DNA of 64,000 nt from Collimonas sp. OK242. Its GTDB lineage: Bacteria > Pseudomonadota > Gammaproteobacteria > Burkholderiales > Burkholderiaceae_D. The notes under the pieces are model-generated. The model did not search any database, was not told the origin of the DNA, and saw only the letters and a program-made list of their open reading frames with translations. The translations under genes were made by a program, and so were the position numbers. Positions 38,669 to 47,248 of the stretch are shown here, piece by piece (position 1 is the first letter of the stretch; each line of letters begins with the position of its first letter). The DNA lies in contig NZ_FNOR01000008.1 of the NCBI RefSeq assembly GCF_900107095.1, positions 175,138-239,137 on the forward strand, read 5' to 3'.

Positions 38669-39703
38669 CTACGCCATTTGCCAATCTATCGTCTCGCCGC
38701 CGTTCAACGGCACCAGTGTGGCATCTCCCAACGGCAGTTCAGCCGGCAGGGTCCACGCTTGGCGCTTCAAGGTGATGTAGCCCTGATTGCGCGGCAGATT
38801 GTAGAAAGCCGGACCGTTAAAGCTGGCGAATGCCTCCAGCTGATCCAGCGCGCCGGCCTGATCGAAGGCCTGTGCATACAACTCCATCGCATGCAGGGCG
38901 GTATAGCAGCCGGCGCAGCCGCAGGCATGTTCTTTCAAACCCTTTGGATGCGGCGCCGAATCGGTGCCGAGGAAGAACCGTGTGCTGCAGGAAGTCACTG
39001 CGCGCACCAGGGCCTGGCGATGCTCTTCGCGCTTCAAGACCGGCAGGCAGTAGTAATGCGGCCGGATCCCGCCCTTGAAGATCTCGTTGCGGTTATACAG
39101 CAGGTGATGTGCCGTTACGGTGGCCGCCACCGGCCCCTCGGCGCTCTCCACGTATTGTGCGGCTTCCTTGGTGGTAATGTGTTCGAACACCACTTTCAGT
39201 TCCGGCATGTCGCGTCGCAGCGGTTGCATCACACGATCGATGAAAACGGCTTCGCGATCGAAAATGTCGATCGCCGGATCGGTCACTTCACCGTGCACCA
39301 GCAACGGCATGCCGAGCTGCTGCATGGTTTCCAGCGTCTTGTAGCACTTGCTCAGGTCGGTCACGCCGGCGTCGGAATTGGTGGTGGCGCCGGCCGGATA
39401 CAGTTTGACCGCGTGGATGAAACCGCTATCCTTGGCGCGGCGGATTTCGTCGGGCGGCGTATTGTTGGTCAGGTACAGCGTCATCAAGGGCTCGAACGCC
39501 AAGCCGGCCGGCAAGGCCGCCAGGATGCGATCGCGGTAGGCTGCAGCTTGCGCGGCAGTCGTCACCGGCGGCTTCAGGTTCGGCATCACGATGGCGCGGC
39601 CGAACTGGCGTGCGCTATGCGGCAAAACGCTGGTAAGCGCAACACCGTCGCGCAGATGCAAGTGCCAGTCGTCGGGACGGGTGATGGTCAGGGTATCGGT
39701 CAT
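38669..39703 (-). CDS. pyrC: Dihydroorotase (class II)
   Basis: PyrC closes carbamoyl aspartate to dihydroorotate in pyrimidine synthesis. The 344-residue protein has the zinc ligands in [10 protein letters not shown] near residue 11, the carboxylated lysine in [14 protein letters not shown] near 100, HGEVTD near 137 and [13 protein letters not shown] near 247. It is on the same strand as nasT downstream (150 bp) but is a biosynthetic gene placed among nitrogen genes, not part of their operon as far as I can see. Confidence 0.97.
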   Translation of the reverse strand: MTDTLTITRPDDWHLHLRDGVALTSVLPHSARQFGRAIVMPNLKPPVTTAAQAAAYRDRILAALPAGLAFEPLMTLYLTNNTPPDEIRRAKDSGFIHAVKLYPAGATTNSDAGVTDLSKCYKTLETMQQLGMPLLVHGEVTDPAIDIFDREAVFIDRVMQPLRRDMPELKVVFEHITTKEAAQYVESAEGPVAATVTAHHLLYNRNEIFKGGIRPHYYCLPVLKREEHRQALVRAVTSCSTRFFLGTDSAPHPKGLKEHACGCAGCYTALHAMELYAQAFDQAGALDQLEAFASFNGPAFYNLPRNQGYITLKRQAWTLPAELPLGDATLVPLNGGETIDWQMA

Positions 39704-39830
39704 GTCGGGATTGAGTTTCAGGCTATGAAAATGAGGTTTGGCGGCTTCTGTGACGCCATTTTACCGCAGCGCCGCAGGGTGGGCACCTGTGCGCGCCCTA
39801 CGGCGCTGGCGCGCGATTGGCACATGCAAA

Positions 39831-39867
39831 TAAAAAAGCCGCCTGGATATCATCCGAAGCGGCTTCC
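39831..39867 (-). terminator. Terminator of the glt transporter operon
   Basis: On the minus strand GAAGCCGC pairs with GCGGCTTT (39866-39835), with a 14-nt partly paired middle, and is followed by TTTTATTT. It begins 22 nt after the gltL stop. Confidence 0.85.
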
Positions 39868-39888
39868 TGCCCTGCAAAAATACGCCGG

Positions 39889-40614
39889 TCAGTGAATGAT
39901 TTTCGCCAGGAAATCGCGAGCGCGGTCGGAACGCGGTGCGCCGAAGAACTCGTCCTTGGTGCAATCTTCCACCACCAGGCCCTTGTCCATGAATACCACG
40001 CGGTTGGCAACCTTCTTGGCGAAGCCCATTTCATGCGTCACCACCATCATGGTCATGCCTTCTTGCGCCAGGCCGACCATCACGTCCAGCACTTCATTGA
40101 TCATTTCCGGATCGAGCGCCGAAGTCGGCTCATCGAACAGCATCGCAATCGGATCCATCGACAATGCACGGGCAATCGCCACACGTTGCTGCTGGCCGCC
40201 GGACAATTGGCCCGGGAACTTGTCTTTCTGCGCGATCAGGCCGACCCGATCCAGATACTTCAAGCCTTTTTCGTTCGCTTCATCCTGGCTGCGGCCGAGC
40301 ACCTTGACTTGGCCGATGGTCAGGTTTTCACGGATCGACATGTGCGGAAACAGCTCAAAGTTCTGGAACACCATGCCGATGCGCGCGCGCAGTTTCGACA
40401 GGTTGGTCTTGGGATCGCCAACCGAAATGCCGTCGACGATGATTTCGCCCTTCTGGAACGGCTCCAGGCCGTTGACAGTCTTGATCAGCGTCGATTTGCC
40501 GGAACCCGACGGGCCGCACACCACCACCACGTCACCCTTGGCGACTTGGGTGGTGCAATCGGTCAGGACTTGAAAGTGACCGTACCATTTGCTGACGTTA
40601 TTAAGTTTAATCAT
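39889..40614 (-). CDS. gltL: Glutamate/aspartate ABC transporter ATP-binding protein
   Basis: This is the ATPase of a polar amino acid importer. The 241-residue protein has Walker A GPSGSGKSTLIKTVN near residue 37, signature LSGGQQQRVAIARAL, Walker B MLFDEPTSALDPEM and the HEMGFAKKVANRV segment typical of GlnQ/GltL. AGGAG lies 9 nt before the ATG. It is the last gene of the operon and is followed by a terminator. Confidence 0.95.
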   Translation of the reverse strand: MIKLNNVSKWYGHFQVLTDCTTQVAKGDVVVVCGPSGSGKSTLIKTVNGLEPFQKGEIIVDGISVGDPKTNLSKLRARIGMVFQNFELFPHMSIRENLTIGQVKVLGRSQDEANEKGLKYLDRVGLIAQKDKFPGQLSGGQQQRVAIARALSMDPIAMLFDEPTSALDPEMINEVLDVMVGLAQEGMTMMVVTHEMGFAKKVANRVVFMDKGLVVEDCTKDEFFGAPRSDRARDFLAKIIH

Positions 40615-40699
40615 GAGTATTTCTCCTAATTCCTGAATTCTGTTTTACAGGCCAGGCCTTGCCCGGATATCGCGGATATCGCTGGCAACGCACCGTCCT

Positions 40700-41395
40700 T
40701 TATCGAATAATCGCAACCCTGTGTTGCAGCTTCTTGACCAGCGTCGACAAACCGAAGCTCATCACGAAATACACCACGGCGACAAACATATACATTTCCA
40801 CCAGGCGGCCGTCACGTTGCGCGATCTTCGAGGCGACGGTAACGAAGTCTGGCACCGAACCCAACACATACACCAGCGAGACGTCCTGGAACAGCACGAT
40901 GGTTTGCGTCAGCAGAATCGGAATCATGTTGCGGAACGCTTGCGGCAGCACTACATTGCCCATCATTTGCCAGTAGTTCATGCCCAGCGCGTAGCCGGCG
41001 GAAACCTGGCCGCGTGGAATCGACTGGATCCCGGAGCGCATGATTTCGCAATAATAAGCTGCTTCAAACAAAATGAAGGTGATCAATGCCGATGAGAACG
41101 CGCCGACCTGGACCGGCTGTTGCGCACCGATAATCCAGGCGCCGATATACGGCACCAGGAAATAGAACCAGAAAATCACCAGCACCAGCGGCACCGAGCG
41201 GATCAGGTTGACATAGCTGGTGGCGATCAGTGAAATCGTCTTGCTATGCGACAGACGCATCATCGCCAGGACGGTACCGAACAAAATGCCGCCTATCATT
41301 GCCACCACGGTCAGCGTCAGCGTGAACTTCATGCCGGTGGTGAACAGGTAGAACCAGGAACGCTGGATGACGTCAAAATCGAAATTCGAAAACAT
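40700..41395 (-). CDS. gltK: Glutamate/aspartate ABC transporter permease GltK
   Basis: This is one of two membrane subunits of the importer. The 231-residue protein has about five membrane segments and the amino acid permease EAA-type loop SAGYALGMNYWQMMGNVVLPQ near residues 137-158, read here in two parts. It begins 2 nt after the gltJ stop, so the two permeases are likely translated together. Position and sequence match GltK of the GltIJKL system. Confidence 0.94.
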   Translation of the reverse strand: MFSNFDFDVIQRSWFYLFTTGMKFTLTLTVVAMIGGILFGTVLAMMRLSHSKTISLIATSYVNLIRSVPLVLVIFWFYFLVPYIGAWIIGAQQPVQVGAFSSALITFILFEAAYYCEIMRSGIQSIPRGQVSAGYALGMNYWQMMGNVVLPQAFRNMIPILLTQTIVLFQDVSLVYVLGSVPDFVTVASKIAQRDGRLVEMYMFVAVVYFVMSFGLSTLVKKLQHRVAIIR

Positions 41396-41397
41396 GA

Positions 41398-42150
41398 TTA
41401 ATGCCCCCCTGTATTCGCACTGCCGGCGGCAATAAATCCTGGAATCGCGATCGCTTTTTCAAGCCAGCGCGCCAGCAACAAGGCAATCCCCGAAATGATC
41501 ACGTAGATCACGGTGGCGCCGGTGAGGGATTCGAAAGTCTGGAAGGTAAACTCACGCATCGAGTAAGTGGCGGCGGTCAGTTCCACCAGGCCGATCGTCA
41601 GTGCAACCGAGCTGTTCTTGATGATTGCTGCGAATTCGTTGGTCAGCGACGGCACGATGATCCGGAACGACATGGGCAACAATACGTAGCGATATGTTTG
41701 CGGCAACGTCAGACCGAGTGCAGTACCCGCCAGCTTTTGGCCACGGGGCAGTGCATTAATGCCAGCGGAGACTTGTACGGCAATCCGCGACGACGTAAAA
41801 AAACCCAGCGCCAGGAAGGCGGTGATAAATGATGCGTTCGGCAGGCTCTTGAGCCAGCCGCCGATGCTCGCAGGGACGATTTCCGGCATCACGAAATACC
41901 AGAGAAACATTTGTACGATCAGCGGGATATTACGAAATAATTCAACGTAGCCATTGGCCACGCGTACTGCCCATTTGTTCGGCATGGTGCGAATCGTGCC
42001 GATCACGGTGCCAATGATCAGCGCCATGATCCAGGCCCCTGCGGACAGCGCAAGCGTCCACTTCAGGCCGGTCAGCAAGGTGTCCATGTAAGTACTGACA
42101 CCATCGGGTGACTCTTGCCAGAAGATGCCCCAGTTCCAGTTGTAATGCAT
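41398..42150 (-). CDS. gltJ: Glutamate/aspartate ABC transporter permease GltJ
   Basis: This is the other membrane subunit. The 250-residue protein starts MHYNWNWGIFWQESPDG, a recognisable GltJ start, and has about five membrane segments with RNIPLIVQMFLWYFV near residue 73 and LAGTALGLTLPQTYRYV near 145. A hairpin between gltI and this gene (42242-42270) probably lowers its expression relative to the binding protein. Confidence 0.95.
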   Translation of the reverse strand: MHYNWNWGIFWQESPDGVSTYMDTLLTGLKWTLALSAGAWIMALIIGTVIGTIRTMPNKWAVRVANGYVELFRNIPLIVQMFLWYFVMPEIVPASIGGWLKSLPNASFITAFLALGFFTSSRIAVQVSAGINALPRGQKLAGTALGLTLPQTYRYVLLPMSFRIIVPSLTNEFAAIIKNSSVALTIGLVELTAATYSMREFTFQTFESLTGATVIYVIISGIALLLARWLEKAIAIPGFIAAGSANTGGH

Positions 42151-42241
42151 ATTAAGTCCCCTCTATTACTCTTTGTCTCATTGCCGCTGCCTGCACCCGG
42201 CGCACGCCTTGTGCGCCGCAGCAATTAAATTCTAGAAACAA

Positions 42242-42270
42242 AACGGGAGGCTTGCGCCCCCCATCCCGTT
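42242..42270 (-). other. Intercistronic hairpin between gltI and gltJ
   Basis: AACGGGA (42270-42264) pairs with TCCCGTT (42248-42242) on the minus strand, with further GG/CC pairing inside, followed by TTGTTT. It may act as a leaky terminator or as a stabiliser of the gltI message, giving more binding protein than permease. Confidence 0.65.
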
Positions 42271-42286
42271 CTTTATATTGCCAATC

Positions 42287-43234
42287 TTATTTTTTCTTCG
42301 AAGATTGTTTTTGCGCTTCAGGCACGGCAGCGTAGGCAGCCGGATCGCCCGAGTCAGTCGGATGGGCGAATGCGGCCTTCAATTGCGGGCTCATCGGCAC
42401 GTTCAGGTTGATACCCTTAGGCGGAATTGGTTTCAAGAACCATTTTGCATAGATATCGTTGATCTGACCGGATTTGTACACATTGGCCAGTGCAGTGTCG
42501 ACTGCGTTTTTGAATGGCAGGTCGCCCTGGCGTTCAATGATGCCGTACGGCTCAACCGACAAAGCTTCGGCTGTGATCGCATAGTCGGCAGGCGCTCTGG
42601 AGCTAGCCGCCAGCGACGCCAGCAGGATGTCATCCATTGCAAATGCGACTGCACGGCCGGTTTCGACCATCAGGAAAGCTTCAGCGTGGTCTTTGGCAGC
42701 CAGGATGTTCATGCCCAGGTTGCGTTCGGCATTGAGAACGGTGATCTGCTTCAGGTTGGAGGTACCGGAGGTCGACACGATGGTCTTGCCCTTCAGGTCG
42801 TCCAGCGACTTGATGTTGGCCGATTTTTTAGCCAGCAGGCGATTCGCTGTCACGTACATGGTCGGCGCAAAGGAAACAACCTTTTGACGCTCAGCATTGT
42901 TGGTGGCGGAATCGCAAGACAGGTCGATAGTGCCGTTAGCGATCAGCGGGATACGGGTAGCCGAAGTCACCGGAACCATCTTGACGTTCAATGCTGTCAT
43001 GCCGAGTTGCTTCTGAATGGCAGTCGCAGCTTTCAGGCACAAATCGATCGAGTAGCCTTGATATGATTGCTTGTCATCCAGGTAGGAAAATGGGATGGAA
43101 GAATCGCGCACACCCAGGGTAATGGTGCCGGTGTCTTTGATTTTTTTGAGGGTTCCGGTCAATTCTTGCGCTTGTACGGAGCCAACCATCATTCCCAAGC
43201 CAAGCAATGCGACAACTAATTTCGATGACATCAT
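42287..43234 (-). CDS. gltI: Glutamate/aspartate ABC transporter substrate-binding protein
   Basis: This periplasmic binding protein has a clear Sec signal (MMSSKLVVALLGLGMMVGS, cleavage likely after VQA). The mature protein begins ELTGTLKKIKDTGTITLGVR and has IPFSYLDDKQSYQGYSIDLC and LSCDSATNNAERQK, both typical of GltI. I use the first of two adjacent ATG codons after GGGAG. The tail is extended and basic (SSKKK). It is followed by gltJKL. Confidence 0.94.
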   Translation of the reverse strand: MMSSKLVVALLGLGMMVGSVQAQELTGTLKKIKDTGTITLGVRDSSIPFSYLDDKQSYQGYSIDLCLKAATAIQKQLGMTALNVKMVPVTSATRIPLIANGTIDLSCDSATNNAERQKVVSFAPTMYVTANRLLAKKSANIKSLDDLKGKTIVSTSGTSNLKQITVLNAERNLGMNILAAKDHAEAFLMVETGRAVAFAMDDILLASLAASSRAPADYAITAEALSVEPYGIIERQGDLPFKNAVDTALANVYKSGQINDIYAKWFLKPIPPKGINLNVPMSPQLKAAFAHPTDSGDPAAYAAVPEAQKQSSKKK

Positions 43235-43509
43235 AACAACTCCCGTAAAAAAATTATCTGTATAGTTTAACAAACTCGCCGCCTGAGCAGCAGACTTAAA
43301 CTCATGCTTATTTATTATTATCACCTCTCCTACTAAAATCCTTGTCTCCAAGTCTCCAACTTTGCATAAATCGACATTTACAGCCAAATTCTTTTGCGAA
43401 ATTTCTCAGATATTTCAAAATTTCTGCGTCACTTACTCAGTTGAGGATAGAGTCGCCCGGAAAAGGGTAATTCGTCGCGCTACGGCGACTCCTAAACCCT
43501 GTCCCGCAA

Positions 43510-44442
43510 TTAATTGCCAACCTGATCCGACGGGAAGCGCAATGATTCTCTGAAAAGATAGCCCATCGGCATGTTCAACGTAAGGTTATTTTTTGCCGAA
43601 ATCGGACTCAGGAACCATTTGGTGTACAGCTTGTAGATTTCACCATCGTGGATAATGCGCCCCATTTCACGGTCCACCACCGTCTTATATGCAGCATCGT
43701 CCTTAGGCAGCATGATGGCGTAAGGTTCCGTTGTCAAAGGATCTCCAACCACGGCATACGCTGCAGGATCCTTGGCGGTAGCCTTCAATCCGTAGAGCAG
43801 CACATCGTCCATGACGAATGCATCGGCCGTCTTGTCCACCACCATCTTGAACGATTCGTTATGATCACGCCCTTCTACGATGGTCATATTCAGCGAACGG
43901 ATCTGGCCACGGTCTGCCAGCGATTTGACGCTGGTGGTGCCTTTGGTCGTCGCCACTTTTTTATCGCGCAGATCCGGCCAGTTTTTTATCTTGTCTTCCA
44001 CCCGGACCAACATGCGCGACGACGCCATGAAATGCGCAATAGTAAAGTTGACCTGCTTGCGCCGTTCTGCGTTGTTGGTGGTTGAACCACATTCCAGGTC
44101 GATTTTTCCGCTGGTAACCATTTCGATGCGATTCGAAGAAGTCACTGGAACGTAGGCGATATTCAATTGCTGCAGTTTCAGATTCTGCTTCACTGCATCC
44201 GCAATTTTGAGACACAGATCGATTGCATAGCCGACCGGTTTTTTATCCTGATCCAAAAAAGAGAATGGAAATGAAGCTTCCCGATAGCCTATCGTGATGG
44301 TCTTGCTATCACGTATTTTTGCCAGTACATCTTCTGCATGGACAGTTGTCGCGCCGACGCTCAGCACCAATGCCAACGCCAGGCCGAAACCTGAATTGCG
44401 CCGCGCGGCACGCCAGCTACCCTTAAATTCCCTAGATACCAC
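43510..44442 (-). CDS. Second glutamate/aspartate-type substrate-binding protein
   Basis: This 310-residue paralog of GltI shares the same layout: signal peptide (about residues 1-36, ending VHA), TITIGYREASFPFSFLD, YAIDLCLKIAD and LECGSTTNNAERRKQV. It starts with GTG, with GGGAG 6 nt upstream. It lacks the basic C-terminal tail of the neighbouring GltI. There is only one gltJKL set, so both binding proteins probably serve the same permease with different affinity or ligand, or this one is expressed under a different condition. Confidence 0.9.
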   Translation of the reverse strand: MVSREFKGSWRAARRNSGFGLALALVLSVGATTVHAEDVLAKIRDSKTITIGYREASFPFSFLDQDKKPVGYAIDLCLKIADAVKQNLKLQQLNIAYVPVTSSNRIEMVTSGKIDLECGSTTNNAERRKQVNFTIAHFMASSRMLVRVEDKIKNWPDLRDKKVATTKGTTSVKSLADRGQIRSLNMTIVEGRDHNESFKMVVDKTADAFVMDDVLLYGLKATAKDPAAYAVVGDPLTTEPYAIMLPKDDAAYKTVVDREMGRIIHDGEIYKLYTKWFLSPISAKNNLTLNMPMGYLFRESLRFPSDQVGN

Positions 44443-44497
44443 GTTATTCTCCCGAGTGTTGCGCTGTCGATATGATTTTTACAATGAATATGCTTAA

Positions 44498-44513
44498 TGC
44501 AATATTCAAGCCA
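44498..44513 (-). promoter_or_regulatory. Possible sigma-54 promoter before the second glt binding-protein gene
   Basis: The minus strand reads TGGCTTG-AATA-TTGCA, matching 10 of 12 consensus positions with correct GG-GC spacing. The implied start near 44486 lies about 45 nt before the GTG start codon. Confidence 0.6.
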
Positions 44514-44559
44514 GCTGTTTGATTACCTGCGGTGACTGCTTTCGCGCCACTCTTTTGCA

Positions 44560-44580
44560 AACAAGTCCTCGAACAAGTCC
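44560..44580. repeat. Direct repeat AACAAGTCC, two copies 12 bp apart
   Basis: AACAAGTCC occurs at 44560-44568 and 44572-44580, about 75-95 bp before the predicted sigma-54 start. It could be a binding site for an activator on one face of the helix, or chance. No NtrC-type half-sites were found here. Confidence 0.5.
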
Positions 44581-44595
44581 GAGGCCAGACGACTT

Positions 44596-44623
44596 GCGCT
44601 CAAGCGGCAAGCCGGTTGAGCGC
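44596..44623. other. 28-bp hairpin after gdhA
   Basis: GCGCTCAA pairs with TTGAGCGC, and CGGC with GCCG inside, leaving one mismatch and a 2-nt loop. It begins 34 nt after the gdhA stop. The absence of a T-tract means it is not a canonical intrinsic terminator; it may stabilise the gdhA message. Confidence 0.7.
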
Positions 44624-44656
44624 GAGCAAAACATTTCGACTATAACGCAACATCAA

Positions 44657-45943
44657 TCAAGGATACAAACCGCGCATCTCACGCGCTTGCAAGACTCGGG
44701 TGCAAGCAACGATAAACGCCGCGGTACGCAGCGATACTTTCTTCTCTTCAGCCAGTTGCCAGACCGCGGTAAACGCCTCGCGCATGATGCGGGTAAGACG
44801 CAGGTTGATTTCATCTTCAGTCCAGAAAAAGCTGGAGAAATCCTGCACCCACTCGAAATAGCTGACTGTCACACCGCCAGCATTGGCGATCACGTCCGGC
44901 ACTACCAGCACGCCCTTCTCATGCAGGATGTCATCTGCGGCCGGGCTGGTCGGGCCATTCGCACCTTCCAGAATGATCTTGGCGCGGATGGTCGGCGCAT
45001 TCTCCACGGTGATTTGCTGCTCCAGCGCCGCTGGCACCAAAATATCGCAATCCACCGCCCAAAACTGCGCACGGTCGCTGACTTCTTCGCCGCCGCGGAA
45101 ACCGGCGACGCTGCCGGTTTCATTGACGTGGGCTTGCAACGCCGCCACGTCCAGGCCGCTGGAACGCATCACAGTGGAGATATGATCTTGTACCGCCACC
45201 ACTTTGGCGCCGGCTTCCGCGAACAAGCGTGCCGCAATGCCGCCGACATTACCGAAGCCCTGCACGGCAACCTTGGCGCCATGGATGTTCAAGCCGCGTT
45301 TGACAGCGGCTTCGCAACCCACCACGAACACGCCGCGGCCGGTAGCTTCGCGCCGTCCGAGGCTGCCGCCCAATGAAATCGGCTTGCCGGTGACGACGCC
45401 CGATGCGGTGCTGCCCTGATTCATGGAATAGGTATCCATCATCCAGGCCATGATTTGTTCGTTGGTGTTGACGTCCGGCGCCGGGATGTCTTTGTTCGGG
45501 CCGATGATGATGCCGATCTCGCTGGTGTAGCGACGCGTCATGCGCTGCAATTCACCTTGCGACAGAGTCTTGGGATCAACCCGGATACCGCCCTTGGCGC
45601 CGCCGTACGGCACGTTGACCGCAGCGTTCTTGACCGTCATCCAGGCCGACAAGGCCATCACTTCAGACAGCGTCACGTCCTGGTGGAAACGGACGCCGCC
45701 CTTGCCTGGGCCGCGCGAGGTGTTGTGCTGGACGCGATAGCCTTCGAAGTGGGCAATGGTGCCGTCGTCGCGTTCGATAGGGACGTCGACGATCAGCATC
45801 CGCTTCGGACGTTTCATGGTTTCAACCCAACGGGCCAAATTGCCAAGGTAGGGGGTTACGCGATCGATTTGTTCGAGATAGTCGCCCCATGGGCCAATGC
45901 CATGTTGCGTGAGATAGGATGGAACTTCGTGCTTGATAGTCAT
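44657..45943 (-). CDS. gdhA: Glutamate dehydrogenase (Glu/Leu/Phe/Val family)
   Basis: This enzyme interconverts glutamate with 2-oxoglutarate and ammonia. The protein has about 428 residues from [10 protein letters not shown] (AGGAG 11 nt upstream). The glutamate-binding region [12 protein letters not shown] near 120 contains the catalytic lysine, followed by the Rossmann motif VQGFGNVGG near 220 and [13 protein letters not shown] near 350. Length and motifs match the shorter NAD-type hexameric enzyme found in betaproteobacteria. It lies between a LysR regulator gene and the glutamate transporter genes. Confidence 0.96.
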   Translation of the reverse strand: MTIKHEVPSYLTQHGIGPWGDYLEQIDRVTPYLGNLARWVETMKRPKRMLIVDVPIERDDGTIAHFEGYRVQHNTSRGPGKGGVRFHQDVTLSEVMALSAWMTVKNAAVNVPYGGAKGGIRVDPKTLSQGELQRMTRRYTSEIGIIIGPNKDIPAPDVNTNEQIMAWMMDTYSMNQGSTASGVVTGKPISLGGSLGRREATGRGVFVVGCEAAVKRGLNIHGAKVAVQGFGNVGGIAARLFAEAGAKVVAVQDHISTVMRSSGLDVAALQAHVNETGSVAGFRGGEEVSDRAQFWAVDCDILVPAALEQQITVENAPTIRAKIILEGANGPTSPAADDILHEKGVLVVPDVIANAGGVTVSYFEWVQDFSSFFWTEDEINLRLTRIMREAFTAVWQLAEEKKVSLRTAAFIVACTRVLQAREMRGLYP

Positions 45944-46184
45944 ATTTTTGCGCGCTCCTGGAAGTTGCAGACCGGCCCCCCATGAAAGACTGCAACGGGG
46001 CAAAATCGATCTAGTGGCGAATCGTAGGACAACGGCATAGGGCAAAGCCAATGCTTTGTGCGCATGTAACTATGCATTTTTTGCATTGATACTAAAAGTG
46101 CAATTTTATTGCAGCAGATGCGGCTTCCCCGCCAGCATCGGAAAATGCCGGGTAACTGGCCGGCTCAGCTGGCCGAATCAGAAT

Positions 46185-47165
46185 TTAAGCGTGGGCTTGC
46201 GGAGTTTTACGTTTTGCGTTTTTTGCGGCCTCTTTAGCCACTTCTTCCTGCTGTTCCAACAGGTAGGCCCACAAGCGCGCCACCACCGGTTTGCCCGGCC
46301 GTTGCACGGTAGGACGCTCGCGATACAAGCGAATTTCCATGGTGGCTTCCCACTCGGGCGCGCCTTGGTCGACGCTGGCCAGCTGCTTCAGCTTGACTTC
46401 GCGGGTCACGGCGGATTCCGGCAAAAATGCCACGCCATGTCCTTCCAGCGCCATCATCTTCAGGCCTTCCGCCATATCCGTTTCATAACGCTTTTCAAGG
46501 TAGAGCGGCTTCTTGGCGTCGGCCAGGATCAATTCCACCATGCGTCCGAGATAGGCGTTGCTGGTATAGGACAAGAACGGCAAAGGCGCGCTGGCGCTGC
46601 CAGGGAAAACATAATCGGGCACGCCGGCCTTGTTGCAATGGGCATAGGCGCGCAATACTTCGCTGCCTAGCGTGATCAGATCATAGCGGCCGGTATCGAG
46701 CTGTACCGGCTGGCGCGGATGGTGATAGCACAGCAGCAGATCGCAGCCGCCGTCCACCATGGCCATCACCGCATCGTGCACGTTCAAGGCCAGCAAGCGC
46801 GTGTTGAGCGGCCCGAAACCGTTCTCCAGAACGCGAATCCAGCGCGGCACATAGGTCAGCGATAAAGTATGCGGCACGGCGAAATCGACGGTGCTCAAGG
46901 CGGTCGGGCGCTTGCCGCGCATCAGCGCGCGGGCGTTGTTGATCTGGCCCAGCATCTCCAGCGCCTGCTCGTAAAAGACTTCGCCGGCGGCAGTCAGGCG
47001 CGTCGGGTAGGAAGTGCGATCGATCAGATCAGCTCCCAGCCAAGCCTCCAGCGACTGGATGCGGCGCGAAAAAGCCGGCTGCGTGACGTGGCGCAATTCT
47101 GCAGAGCGGCTGAAACTATGCGTTTCCGCCAGCGAAATAAAATCTTCTAACCATTTGCTTTCCAT
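46185..47165 (-). CDS. LysR-family regulator (HypT-like)
   Basis: The 326-residue protein starts MESKWLEDFISLAETHSFSR, and its helix-turn-helix region reads SAELRHVTQPAFSRRIQSLE, very like HypT/YjiE, a hypochlorite-responsive activator in E. coli. The effector domain follows from about residue 90. The C-terminal tail is basic (KNAKRKT). A longer start at 47228 adds a leader with no family similarity. It lies 241 bp upstream of gdhA on the same strand and may instead control that gene; the sequence does not decide. Confidence 0.88.
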   Translation of the reverse strand: MESKWLEDFISLAETHSFSRSAELRHVTQPAFSRRIQSLEAWLGADLIDRTSYPTRLTAAGEVFYEQALEMLGQINNARALMRGKRPTALSTVDFAVPHTLSLTYVPRWIRVLENGFGPLNTRLLALNVHDAVMAMVDGGCDLLLCYHHPRQPVQLDTGRYDLITLGSEVLRAYAHCNKAGVPDYVFPGSASAPLPFLSYTSNAYLGRMVELILADAKKPLYLEKRYETDMAEGLKMMALEGHGVAFLPESAVTREVKLKQLASVDQGAPEWEATMEIRLYRERPTVQRPGKPVVARLWAYLLEQQEEVAKEAAKNAKRKTPQAHA

Positions 47166-47248
47166 GCCGCTATCGTAACGCGAGTCGGTAATCGCGGCAT
47201 AGGGAATTGCTGCACATCCGGCCAACAATCTGCATCGGCGTTGTACCG

